Assembly: GCF_009745975.1 (NCBI RefSeq)
Contig: NZ_WHOL01000077.1
Location: forward strand, 111,493-175,492
DNA from: Actinokineospora pegani
GTDB lineage: Bacteria; Actinomycetota; Actinomycetes; Mycobacteriales; Pseudonocardiaceae
DNA length: 64,000 nt
Reading direction: 5' to 3'
Positions 56,092 through 64,000 of this stretch are shown in pieces (position 1 is the first letter of the stretch; the number at the start of each line of letters is the position of its first letter). Below the pieces are notes generated by a model. That model saw nothing but the letters and a program-made list of their open reading frames with translations, did no database searches and was not told where the DNA came from. Both the position numbers and the translations under genes were made by a program.

Positions 56092-56886
56092 CTACCTGCG
56101 CAGGTCGTGGGTGCGCGCCGCGAGCCGGGCCAACGCCGCCGGGGTCAGCAGGCGGCGGAGGGCGAAGGCGGCGGGGGCCTTGCTGCCGGTGGCGTAGAGC
56201 GCGCGCGGCGACTTGGCGCGGATCGCCCTGACGATGGTGGCCGCGACCCGTTCCGGGCCGACGCCCTTGGCTTCGTTGCGCCGCAGGGCGCGCAGGACCG
56301 TGTCGAAGTCCTCGCGGTGGGGCGAGTCGGGGTTGAGGTAGGTGGTGCGGCGGGCGCTGAGGCCGGTGTTGATGGAGCCGGGTTCGACGGTCGTGACGGC
56401 GATGCCGAAGGGGGACAACTCCTCGCGGGCGGCGTCGGAGAACCCGCGGATGGCGGCCTTGGTCGCGACGTAGGAGGACCGGTAGGCCAGGGGGAAGCTG
56501 GCGAGCATGGATCCGATGAAGACGATCCGCCCGCTCCGCCGTTCGCGCATCCCGGGCAGCAGGAGCTGGGTGAGTTCGACGGGGCCGAGGACGTTGGTGG
56601 TGAACAGGCGCTCGAGCGCGTCGAACGGCAGTTCCTCGAAGGGGCCCGCCTGGCTCTCGCCCGCGTTGTTGACCAGGACGTCGACCGGACCCGCCTCGGC
56701 GGCGAAGGAGGTGATGGAGTCGGGGTCGGTGAGGTCGAGGGTTCGGAGGTCGACCCCGGGGACGGGGTCGGGGACGGTGGCCGGGTCGCGGGCGGTGCCG
56801 ATGACGGTGAACCCGGCGTCGCGCAGGGCCGCGGCTGTGGCGCGGCCGATGCCGGAGGACGCGCCGGTCACGACGGCGGTGGTCAT
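56092..56886 (-). CDS. Short-chain dehydrogenase/reductase in the aromatic operon
   Basis: This 264-residue classical SDR contains TGASSGIG at the N-terminus, LVNNAGES, the catalytic serine in IGSMLASF and YVATK. It lies 58 bases after the FAD hydroxylase gene and is the last gene of the four-gene operon. It may act on a ring-cleavage product or a side chain; the substrate is unknown. Confidence 0.9.
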   Translation of the reverse strand: MTTAVVTGASSGIGRATAAALRDAGFTVIGTARDPATVPDPVPGVDLRTLDLTDPDSITSFAAEAGPVDVLVNNAGESQAGPFEELPFDALERLFTTNVLGPVELTQLLLPGMRERRSGRIVFIGSMLASFPLAYRSSYVATKAAIRGFSDAAREELSPFGIAVTTVEPGSINTGLSARRTTYLNPDSPHREDFDTVLRALRRNEAKGVGPERVAATIVRAIRAKSPRALYATGSKAPAAFALRRLLTPAALARLAARTHDLRR

Positions 56887-56944
56887 GTCTGGTCTCCTGA
56901 GACGTGTGGCGGGGTGCTGGTGGGCGCGGACAGGGCTGCTGTCA

Positions 56945-58432
56945 TCACCGGGGCCGCGCGGGGTGGGTACGGGCGGCGGGGAGCAGGCTCAGCCACCGGG
57001 GCGATGCCCGGGCGGGCAGGCTCGTCAGGACCACCCGGTCCGGGCGGATGACGGCGGCGTGGGCCTTGCCGAGCCACCGGCGCAGTTCGGGGACGTCGTC
57101 GGCTGGGACGGCGACCGCGTCGAGGCGGTGGGCGATCACGGCCGCGCCGGGGTCGAGGGGGCCGGCGTGGATCAGGCCGAACGAGTCGCCGAGCACGTCG
57201 TCGAGCCTGCGCCCGGATCCCGGGAGACGCGGCTGGGGGCACAACGTGCCCGCGAGGCGGTCGCGCCGCCCGCGCACCAGGGGGCCGGGGCGCAGGCGGG
57301 GTGTGGCCGTCCTGAGCACGAGGTCGACGAACCGGGGCACCCGGCCGAGCGCGCGCAGCGCCCGTTCCCGCACGGCCGCCACGCCGTTGTCGCCACCGGT
57401 CATCACGCGGCCCAGGCCGACGGCGACGCGGATCAGGTGCGTGACGTGGGGGCGCCGTTCGGCCTGGTAGGTGTCGAGCAGCCGGTCGTCGGCACCTTCG
57501 TCGAGCACCGCGGCGAGCTTCCAGGCCAGGTTGGCCGCGTCGCGCAGCCCCGAGCCCATGCCCTGGCCGATGAACGGCGGGGTGAGGTGGGCGGCGTCGC
57601 CGAGGAGGAAGACCCTGCCCTGACGCCAGCGGTCGGCGACCTGCGCGCGGAAGGTGTACTCGGCCCGGCGCAACACCTCGACCTCGACGCCGCCGGTCCA
57701 CGGGTGCAGGAGCGCTGCCAGGTCCAGGTCGTCGGGGGCCTCGGTGTCGGTCAGCCGGAACTCCCAGCGGTGGCGCTGCGCCCCGATCTGCATGTAGGTG
57801 GCCGCCCGGCGCGGGTCGCACACCTGGTGCACGCCGTTCCAGGTGCCCAGCGGTGCCCCGCAGCGCACGTCGACGACCAGCCAGCGCTCAGCGGGTCCCA
57901 GGTCGCGCATCCGCGCGCCGAGGTGCCCCCGGGTCAGGCTGTTGGCCCCGTCGCAGCCGAGCACCGCCCGAGCGTCGACGTGACCCTCGCGCAGGCGCAC
58001 CCGGATGAGCCCGTGCCCGCCCGGCGGGGGTTCGATCCCGGTGGCCTCGGTCCCCGCGCGCAGGCTGATCGCTGGGTGGCGGGCCACCGCCGACCGTAGC
58101 AGCCGCTCGAGGTCGGGCTGGTCGAACAAGTTCGCCTGCGGCCAGCCGTGCACGCCCACGAGGCTGTCGCGGCGGAACTCGACGATCGTGCGGAGTTCGC
58201 TGTCGACCAGCCGCAGCCCCGCCGCGGGCCTGCTGATCGCGCTGAACCGCTCGGCCACCCCCACCTGCTGCAGCACGCGCATGACCTCGTCGTCGAGGTG
58301 CACCGCGCGGGGCAGCGGGTACACGTCGCGGTGCCGTTCGAGCACGACCGTGCCGATCCCGTGCCGCGCCAGCAGCAGGGCCGCGGTCAGCCCGGTCGGC
58401 CCAGCGCCGAGGATGACCACGGGTGCGCTCAT
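56945..58432 (-). CDS. FAD-dependent aromatic hydroxylase (MhpA/PheA-TfdB type)
   Basis: This 495-residue class A flavin monooxygenase has GAGPTGLTAALLLARHG at the N-terminus, the DG motif in GCDGANSL near residue 160, and LLGDAAHLTPPFIGQGMGSGLRDA near 290. The pattern of this middle segment matches MhpA-like hydroxylases that add a hydroxyl ortho to a phenolic hydroxyl. The ATG at 58432 overlaps the FAH-type gene (ATGA). It should make the catechol that the extradiol dioxygenase cleaves. Confidence 0.9.
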   Translation of the reverse strand: MSAPVVILGAGPTGLTAALLLARHGIGTVVLERHRDVYPLPRAVHLDDEVMRVLQQVGVAERFSAISRPAAGLRLVDSELRTIVEFRRDSLVGVHGWPQANLFDQPDLERLLRSAVARHPAISLRAGTEATGIEPPPGGHGLIRVRLREGHVDARAVLGCDGANSLTRGHLGARMRDLGPAERWLVVDVRCGAPLGTWNGVHQVCDPRRAATYMQIGAQRHRWEFRLTDTEAPDDLDLAALLHPWTGGVEVEVLRRAEYTFRAQVADRWRQGRVFLLGDAAHLTPPFIGQGMGSGLRDAANLAWKLAAVLDEGADDRLLDTYQAERRPHVTHLIRVAVGLGRVMTGGDNGVAAVRERALRALGRVPRFVDLVLRTATPRLRPGPLVRGRRDRLAGTLCPQPRLPGSGRRLDDVLGDSFGLIHAGPLDPGAAVIAHRLDAVAVPADDVPELRRWLGKAHAAVIRPDRVVLTSLPARASPRWLSLLPAARTHPARPR

Positions 58433-59364
58433 GCGACCGTGCAGCGCTGGCTGCCCAGGTCCAGCGCGCCGTCCGGGGTGGCGATGCGGGCGGTCACGAC
58501 GTCGCCCGCGCGCAGGTAGTGCGGGTTCTTGGCCTGGCGGGCGAAGAAGACCTTCCACTTGAGGGTGGGCGGGACCAGCGAGCCCGCCTTCTCCACCAGC
58601 TTCGGCGGCGCCTTGAGCGCGGTGCCCCCGGGTGTGCCGGTCAGGACCAGGTCGCCGGGGGAGAGGGTCTGGAACCGCGCCAGGGCGGTCAGCGCCTGGG
58701 CTGGTCGGACGATCATGTCCGCCGTGGTGCTGTCCTGGCGGAGCTCGTCGTTGACCCACAACCGCAGCCGCAGGTTCGGCAGGTTCGCGAGATCGCCTGG
58801 TCCGAGCAGGGTGAGCCGCGGGCCGACCGGTGTGAAGGTCGGGTAGGACTTGCTCTCGTAGAACTGGCCCTTGGTGAGCTGCACGTCCCGGGCCGAGACG
58901 TCGTTGGCGACGACCAGACCGGCGATGTGGTGGGGGAGGTCGTCGTCGGTCACCACCGCGCCGACCGGGAGTTCGGCGCCCAGGACCAGCCCGAGTTCGA
59001 CCTCGTAGTCGAGCAGCCGGACGTGCTCTGGGGTGGTGATCGCACCGTGCGGGCCGGTGATCGACCCGGACGCCTTGCGGAAGAACGTGGGCCCGCCGGT
59101 GTTCGGGGCGACCCCGGAATCCTTGGCGTGCGAGCGGTAGTTGATCAGCTGGGCCACCACCCGGCACGGCGCGGTCACCGGCGACTCCAACGCCAGGTCG
59201 CCGACCGGGACGCCCTCCTCCGACGAGTCCGCGGCGTTGTCCACCGCACGGCGGTCGGCGAGCAGTGCGGCGGTGTCCGCGGCGGCGGTGTCCACTCGAA
59301 CCGCTCGACCGCCGGGACGCTCGACCCACCAGGAGTCGTTGGTGCGCAGGATATCGGTGCTCAT
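58429..59364 (-). CDS. Fumarylacetoacetate hydrolase (FAH) family protein
   Basis: This 311-residue FAH-family protein has INYRSHAKD near residue 75, the metal ligands in LLDYEVELGLVLG (D-x-E-x-E) near 120, and the TGTPGG loop near 250. Family members hydrolyse or decarboxylate beta-diketo acids from ring cleavage, or act as 2-hydroxypentadienoate hydratases. The ATG at 59364 overlaps the dioxygenase stop, which places it in the ring-cleavage pathway. Confidence 0.92.
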   Translation of the reverse strand: MSTDILRTNDSWWVERPGGRAVRVDTAAADTAALLADRRAVDNAADSSEEGVPVGDLALESPVTAPCRVVAQLINYRSHAKDSGVAPNTGGPTFFRKASGSITGPHGAITTPEHVRLLDYEVELGLVLGAELPVGAVVTDDDLPHHIAGLVVANDVSARDVQLTKGQFYESKSYPTFTPVGPRLTLLGPGDLANLPNLRLRLWVNDELRQDSTTADMIVRPAQALTALARFQTLSPGDLVLTGTPGGTALKAPPKLVEKAGSLVPPTLKWKVFFARQAKNPHYLRAGDVVTARIATPDGALDLGSQRCTVA

Positions 59365-60479
59365 GTGCTCATCGCTTTCATCAGGCCCAACAGGCGGGCG
59401 GGGTCGAGTTCGTTGTCCGCGCGCAGGGCGCGCAGGGCCGAACGCACCCGGTCCGGTGAAGGGGTGTTGCCCAGGAACCGGCGGGTGACCGGAGGCCCCC
59501 ACTGGGACAGGCCGCTGGCGGACATGGACGCCCAGCCGGGCTCCACGGAGCTGTCGAACAGGTCCCCGTCGGCGAAGTGCTCGACCATCAGCCGGTCGGG
59601 GTCGTGCCAGTAGTCGAAGATCTGGCTGCCCTGCACGTGGCGGCCGATGCCCCAGACCCGGCGGTACCCCTGTTCGGTCAGGTACTCCCCGCCCGCGGCG
59701 ATCGCGTCGAGGTCGGCCACCTGGTAGGCGGAGTGGACGTACTGGGTCGTGGGGCCCAAGTGCATCGCGAGCGTGTGGTGGTCGGCCGGTTCGGAGCCGC
59801 GGTCGCACCGCAGGAACGCCATCGTCGGACCGCGGTCGCGCTGCCCGGGCAGGAACAGGAAATCGCTCGTGATCAGGCCGAGGACGTCGAGGTACCAGTC
59901 CAGCGCCCTGCGGAAGACGGGGGTCTCCAGCACCACGTGCCCCAGGCGCTGCACCCGCGCGGGTTCACGCGCGGGTCGCTGCGTCCGGTTGACCCGGGGG
60001 CGGTCCACGCCGAAGTTCAGCGCGTGCGCCTGTTGACCGGGCAACCCCGGCAGCACGGGCACGCCGTGCACCACCCGGACGGCGAACCCGCTCGGGTCGC
60101 GCAGGTTCACCACCTCGCCCTCGTCGGCGTCGCCGAACCGGCGCACCGGGGACCCCGTGGCCGCGGCGAGGCGGACGAGGTCGCCGCGCTCGGCGGCGTG
60201 GAAGGCCAACCCGGCGAACCTCGACACCGGGCCGCGCCTGAGCACCACGCACGGCGCCCCGGGGAACGAGCCGCGCAGGCGCAGCAGCTCCCCGGTCCGG
60301 TCGGCGACGGAGAAACCGAAGTCGTGGGCGAACGACGCCGCCCTGGGCAGGTCGGTCTTGTCGAACTCCAACCAGGCCAGGTCGAGCACCTTGATCACCG
60401 GGTCGAGAGCGCGGCCCGGGTGCTCGTGCCGCCGGGCGCCCCGCTCGCTGTGCAGGCCCGCATGGGCAGCGTCCGCCAT
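59361..60479 (-). CDS. VOC family extradiol ring-cleavage dioxygenase
   Basis: This 372-residue protein contains two VOC modules (about 30-155 and 180-330). The second module has iron-ligand-type residues: His in RLGHVVLETP near 181, His in a YVHSAYQV strand near 240, and Glu in MVEHFADGD near 300. It resembles 2,3-dihydroxybiphenyl-type dioxygenases. I chose the ATG at 60479, with GGAGGGTGGGAG upstream. It is the first gene of the operon and is divergent from the TetR regulator. Confidence 0.87.
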   Translation of the reverse strand: MADAAHAGLHSERGARRHEHPGRALDPVIKVLDLAWLEFDKTDLPRAASFAHDFGFSVADRTGELLRLRGSFPGAPCVVLRRGPVSRFAGLAFHAAERGDLVRLAAATGSPVRRFGDADEGEVVNLRDPSGFAVRVVHGVPVLPGLPGQQAHALNFGVDRPRVNRTQRPAREPARVQRLGHVVLETPVFRRALDWYLDVLGLITSDFLFLPGQRDRGPTMAFLRCDRGSEPADHHTLAMHLGPTTQYVHSAYQVADLDAIAAGGEYLTEQGYRRVWGIGRHVQGSQIFDYWHDPDRLMVEHFADGDLFDSSVEPGWASMSASGLSQWGPPVTRRFLGNTPSPDRVRSALRALRADNELDPARLLGLMKAMST

Positions 60480-60502
60480 CTCCCACCCTCCACCCGCTTG
60501 TC

Positions 60503-60526
60503 TGATGTTTTCATCAATTACGATGA
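60503..60526. promoter_or_regulatory. Overlapping inverted repeats, probable TetR operator
   Basis: TGATG-TTTT-CATCA (60503-60516) overlaps TCATC-AATTAC-GATGA (60511-60526). Both arms are perfect. They lie in an AT-rich stretch between the divergent dioxygenase and TetR starts. Confidence 0.6.
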
Positions 60527-60604
60527 CACATGCCAAACGGTCGAGGCAACCAGCTGGCGCGGGAGCGACGGGTCCACCCCGTCCGGTGCCGCTAGAGTTC
60601 GGCC

Positions 60605-61282
60605 ATGAGCACGGCCCCCCAGGGCGCTGAGACCGCGAGCTCCGGTGCGTCGCGGCACGACCGGCGCAGGACGCGCACCAGGCAGGCGCTGATCGACGCC
60701 GCGCGCGAGTTCCTGGCCACCCGCGGGAACCTGGACATCAGCATCCAGGAGATCACCGACGCCGCGGACGTCGGCTTCGGCTCGTTCTACAACCACTTCC
60801 CCACCAAGGACGACCTGCTCCAGGCCGCCATCGAGGACGCCCTCGAAGAGCACGCCGACATGCTCGACCGGCACACCGCCCACTTCCAGGACGCGGCGAC
60901 CGTCTTCGCGGCCAGCCTCCGGGTCACCATCCGCCTGGCCGACAGCCACCCGCAGATCGCGGGCATCCTGTCCAGGACCGGCATGCGCTACCTCAACTCC
61001 GACCGCGGCCTGGCACCCAGGGCCCTGCGGGACATCACCCGCGCCGTCACCGACGGGCAGTTCGACGCCACCACCCCACCCCTCGCCCTCGCGATCACCG
61101 GCGGGTCCCTGCTCGGCCTCATCCACCTCCGCCTCGAGCACCCCGAGCTGTGGACCCCCGACACCCCGGAGCGGTTCACCGAACAACTGCTGGTCGGCTT
61201 CGGCATGCCCCGCGGACTCGCCCGCGCCACCGCGCGCAAACCCCTCCCCGACCTCACGACCGGGCCGATCAGCGGCCCGTGA
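60605..61282 (+). CDS. TetR family transcriptional regulator
   Basis: The 225-residue regulator has an N-terminal HTH from TRQALIDAAREFLATRG through IQEITDAADVGFGSFYNHFPTKDDLL (residues 28-75) and a helical ligand-binding part. It is divergent from the aromatic ring-cleavage operon, with two overlapping inverted repeats in between, so it is the probable repressor. The effector may be a phenolic substrate or ring-cleavage product, which is inference. Confidence 0.92.
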   Translation: MSTAPQGAETASSGASRHDRRRTRTRQALIDAAREFLATRGNLDISIQEITDAADVGFGSFYNHFPTKDDLLQAAIEDALEEHADMLDRHTAHFQDAATVFAASLRVTIRLADSHPQIAGILSRTGMRYLNSDRGLAPRALRDITRAVTDGQFDATTPPLALAITGGSLLGLIHLRLEHPELWTPDTPERFTEQLLVGFGMPRGLARATARKPLPDLTTGPISGP

Positions 61283-61442
61283 GAAGGGCCTCCGCCCGCA
61301 CACCACGGGCCCGACCGTGACCTGGTGGTCTGCCGCACAATCGACTTGAGGCAGTGCGACCACCAGCCTCGCGACGAGGGATCGGCGAGCTTCCGCTTAC
61401 GGCTCTGACGGCCCCTCGGGGTCCGCTGAAGAATCTTCGCTG

Positions 61443-61592
61443 AAACAGACAGTCGAAGCCTGGGAAGTCCCGGCCAACAGCCGACTCCCTGTCGCCGAGG
61501 TCCGCCGAGCAGTGCACGAGTTCGCTTACACCGGTCAGCGCCCGACCGCCGTGGCCTGGCAGGCATGGGAAGGTCCCGAGATGCAGCACTAG
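61443..61592 (+). pseudogene. Imm1-type immunity gene fragment
   Basis: A 49-codon stretch ending in TAG reads VEAWEVPANSRLPVAEVRRA, then VHEFAYTGQRPTAVAWQ. This matches the C-terminal pattern of Imm1 family immunity proteins (a V-R-R-A-V-x-E-F then T-G-x-R-P-T motif before a V-x-W). It has no start codon and the upstream part of the gene is missing. The matching toxin is not in view. The remnant ends exactly at the lasso B2 stop codon on the other strand. Confidence 0.55.
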
Positions 61593-61978
61593 CCTCGGGC
61601 AGCGGCCGGCGCCCGCAGCCGGACCGCCTGGCTGACGACGTACTCGGAGATCTTCGGCGGTTCGCCGACCGGCGTGCCGTCCACCTCCACCCAAGCGTGC
61701 GCGGTGAACGGGTCCAGTGCGAAACCGGTGCACCAGTCCGGCGCGCGCCCGTGCAGGCGGCAGTACACGACCACGGCCACCGAGCGCGGCAGGCAGCCCT
61801 GGCCGGTGCACCGCGCACTCGTCGCGCAAACGGTGTTCCGCGCCCGCTGGGCGAGTTCTGCGGACGCCGGGCGCGCACCGCGGTGCAGGAACGCCACCGC
61901 CCGCGCCAGCCGCTGGGGCGAGAGCGCGATTAGCAGCCGGGCGACGCCCACGGCGAGCCGGGCCCGTGTGTCGATCAT
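61589..61978 (-). CDS. Lasso peptide B2 protein (transglutaminase-like leader peptidase)
   Basis: This 129-residue protein has the cysteine-protease-type signature: the catalytic Cys in GQGCLPRSVAVVVY near residue 64 and the catalytic His in FTAHAWVEVDG near 98. B2 enzymes cut the leader from lasso precursor peptides with help from the B1 protein. The ATG at 61978 overlaps the B1 stop (ATGA). It is the last gene of the lasso cluster here; no ABC transporter follows. Confidence 0.9.
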   Translation of the reverse strand: MIDTRARLAVGVARLLIALSPQRLARAVAFLHRGARPASAELAQRARNTVCATSARCTGQGCLPRSVAVVVYCRLHGRAPDWCTGFALDPFTAHAWVEVDGTPVGEPPKISEYVVSQAVRLRAPAAARG

Positions 61979-62241
61979 CCGGCGTCCTCTGCGAGCTTCG
62001 CGTCCAGCAGTGCCGTCACGAGGTTCTCCACGTCGCGGCGGACCACGGCGGCGTCGGCCGCCACCACCGCGGTGGTGGCCGTGACGACGGTCTCGACGTC
62101 GCGGCCGTCGAGCAGGAGGGTCACCATCTGCTTGGCGGTCCCGTTGAGGCGCCAGTAGGCGGCGTCGCGGCCGGTGCCGAGCAGGATCGCTTGGTCGCCG
62201 GACTCGTGGATGGTCACGCCGGGGCGCAGGCGCAGTGTCAT
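61975..62241 (-). CDS. Lasso peptide B1 protein (PqqD-like leader recognition element)
   Basis: This 88-residue PqqD-like protein starts with the beta pattern MTLRLRPGVTIHESGDQAILLGTG and ends with a helix DVENLVTALLDAKL, the normal leader-binding fold that guides B2 and the cyclase to the precursor. The ATG at 62241 overlaps the cyclase stop (ATGA), as in typical split-B lasso clusters. Confidence 0.92.
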   Translation of the reverse strand: MTLRLRPGVTIHESGDQAILLGTGRDAAYWRLNGTAKQMVTLLLDGRDVETVVTATTAVVAADAAVVRRDVENLVTALLDAKLAEDAG

Positions 62242-64000
62242 CTGGTGCTCCTCGTCTCGTTGTCGATCGCCCGCAGCCACCGCTCGGCGCCGACGACCCG
62301 CTCCAGCTCCAGCAGGCCCACGTCCGCGAGCGCGGGGGACTCCAAGTGCGGCAGCAGGCGGTGCGGGTCGACCAGCCCGAGGTCGGCGAGGCGGGCGGTG
62401 GCGAAGCCCGCCACCAGGTCGTGCCTGCGCCTGCGGTGCTCGGCGTAGATGGCGGCGGTGAAATCACCGCGGTCCCGCTTGGCGAACAACGCGCGCGGCA
62501 TGAACGGGGCCACCGCCTCGGCCAGCAGCCGCTTGTCCTCCCGGGCGTCCAGGCGCGCCGACACCGGCGCCCGCAGCGCCGCCTCGACCACGCGGCGGTC
62601 GGTGAACGGGGCCTGCCAGGTGATGCCGGTGCCCGCGAACACTACGCCGAACTGCCGGAGGATCTGCCCCTGGTAGCTGATCGACTCGACCACCTGGTGC
62701 GGTCGGGTCCGCGCCGAGCGGCTCGGGGTCCCCGGCCGCCACCTCCTCGAGCGCGCCCACCACCAGCGCGCGCCCCTCGGCGGTCAGCCAGCCGGGCAGC
62801 ACCGGCGGCGGGAACCACGAGTAGGAGTCCGATCGCCGCGCGGCGCGGCCCGTGGCCACCGCGGCCACCACCGACCGCAGGTGCGCTGCGTAGGAGCGCC
62901 GGTCGGTGACCCCGGAGACGAACGGGCGCAACGGGACCTTGCCGGACAACTGGTGCCGGCGCAGGACCCCGAGCGCGCCCAGGCCGCGCTCTGCCCACAC
63001 CGACCGGTACGCGCCGGGCACGATGTCGAAGAGCTCGTCACCGCCCAGACCGGTGAAGTGCACCCGCGACCCCGTCTCGGCCACCGCCGGGGCCAGCACG
63101 TCCAGGTAACCGCGCGAAGCCGACCACACCACCGGGCCCTCGGCCAGCTCTGCCGGGTCGGCGCGGGCGTCCAGCGTGAACGCCGTGCTGGTCTCCGACA
63201 GCGGCGGGAACTCGACCAGGTCGACCCCCAGGTCGGCGGCGGCTGCCCTGGCCCGCCCGGTCTCGTCGTTCCACGGGCTGGTCGAGGAGGTGCGGAAGGT
63301 GCGCAACCGCTGGCCGAGATCGCTGAGCGCGTAGCAGATGCTCGTCGAGTCCAGGCCGCCCGACAGGTCCGCGGTCACCAGGTCGGCCGACCGCGACTGC
63401 GCGCGCAGGACGTCCCGCAACGCGTCGCGCACACCGGCCGCGGCGTCCGCGACCGGGAGCGCGGACCCGCCGGCGGGTGACCACCAGCGATGCGTGCTCG
63501 GGGGCAGCCGCAGCCACCGCCCGATCTCCACCGCGGCGACCCCTGACCACATCGTGCGGTGCGCGAACGGCTGAATCGGCATCGCCTTCGCCAGCGCCAC
63601 CGAGGTCAGGTCGGGCGCGGCACCGGTCATGGCGCGCAGCACGGCGGGTGAGTCCGACACGAGTGGCAGGTTGTTGTCCAGCGTCCAGAAGAATCGACAG
63701 GAACCTGACAGGTTTCCCTGCAAACGGGTTCCGCCCGGCCCTTGCCCGATAAAATGGGCGTGCGCAGAAATGTGTTCAGCGACGAAATCCCAAGAATGAT
63801 GACCAATGGAATTGCCGGCCACCCGGTCGATGTCGAGCGCGGTCGCCGGGGGAGTGGTGCAAACAATGCGAGCACCGGGCGGGGACGCGATCTCGTGCCA
63901 CTGCGCGTCCGGTGCCGAGACGATCCACCGGTTCTTCGCGCAGCCAAACCTGTGACCGGTGCCCCCGGTCGCGACAACGTCGGCGATGTTCTCGGCAGCC
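62238..64000 (-). pseudogene. Lasso peptide macrocyclase (asparagine synthetase-like, C protein), frameshifted and cut by window edge
   Basis: Two frames together give a nearly complete lasso cyclase. From the window edge to about 62705 the protein reads through AHFIGQGPGG, DLSGGLDSTS (the ATP-pyrophosphatase motif), FTGLGGDELFD and SWFPPPVLPGWL. Then one extra base shifts the frame, and the C-terminus continues from RTRPHQVVESISYQGQ through AKRDRGDFT to the stop at 62238. C proteins activate an Asp/Glu side chain and close the lasso ring. Without correction the main frame would end in about 80 wrong residues, so either the cluster is inactive or the base is a sequence error. The N-terminus lies beyond the window. 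Confidence 0.85.

Noticed and set aside
62464-62700. Continuation of the main lasso cyclase frame past the shift point as the true C-terminus
   Set aside because: The sequence becomes Gly/Arg/Pro-rich nonsense, while the other frame keeps the conserved AKRDRGDF segment; a frameshift explains this better.

Overview
The window is very GC-rich, uses many GTG starts, and has tightly overlapping genes (ATGA/GTGA junctions). It carries a cobalamin riboswitch in front of class Ia ribonucleotide reductase genes, a polyketide cluster and a lasso-peptide cluster. This fits a soil actinomycete, most likely of the Pseudonocardiaceae type (Actinokineospora/Saccharothrix/Lentzea-like); the genus is inference.

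Layout. 1-2342: the 5' part of a class 3 lipase gene, a gene-poor stretch, and a beta-propeller phytase. 2441-4109: a HisC-type aminotransferase and a LysE-type exporter. 4275-21724: one large minus-strand operon of 13 genes for a carrier-protein-bound polyketide/amino-acid-like metabolite. It holds a tandem-domain SagB-type flavin oxidase, two acyl-CoA dehydrogenases plus a shortened one, two acyl/aminoacyl-AMP ligases (one fused to a carrier domain), a DapB-like reductase, one KS-AT-KR-DH-ACP polyketide synthase module, an FkbH/I/J/K-type set that should make hydroxymalonyl-ACP (no O-methyltransferase is present), and a type II thioesterase. 21725-22574 is a gene-free, AT-richer upstream region. 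I found no known cluster that I can name as identical.

22575-26347: MerR regulator, SulP anion transporter, and a DsbA-like/VKOR disulfide pair. 26429-33472: sugar ABC importer (ATPase, permease, binding lipoprotein), Gfo/Idh/MocA dehydrogenase and xylose-isomerase-like TIM-barrel enzyme, all minus strand, with a divergent ROK repressor. 33484-37801: candidate NrdR boxes, cobalamin riboswitch, nrdA, nrdB, strong terminator. 37808-38390: decayed genes, including a malate synthase remnant.

38461-46503: MazG-like protein, saccharopine-dehydrogenase-like protein, WYL regulator, Rrf2 regulator with tandem operators before an SDR and an epoxide-hydrolase-like gene, then AlkC-like repair protein, XRE regulator and aldo/keto reductase. 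46909-52483: an unusual three-gene cassette: a PQQ-type propeller fused to a lipase-like domain without its nucleophile serine, an intact class 3 lipase, and a BNR-type propeller. 52503-56091: IS3 remnant, DUF4232 lipoprotein, two SRPBCC proteins and an ArsR regulator with a probable leaderless promoter.

56092-61282: an aromatic-ring cleavage operon (VOC extradiol dioxygenase, FAH-type hydrolase, FAD hydroxylase, SDR) with a divergent TetR. 61443-64000: an Imm1-like gene remnant and the end of a lasso-peptide cluster (B2, B1 and a frameshifted cyclase gene that runs off the window; the precursor gene is not in view).
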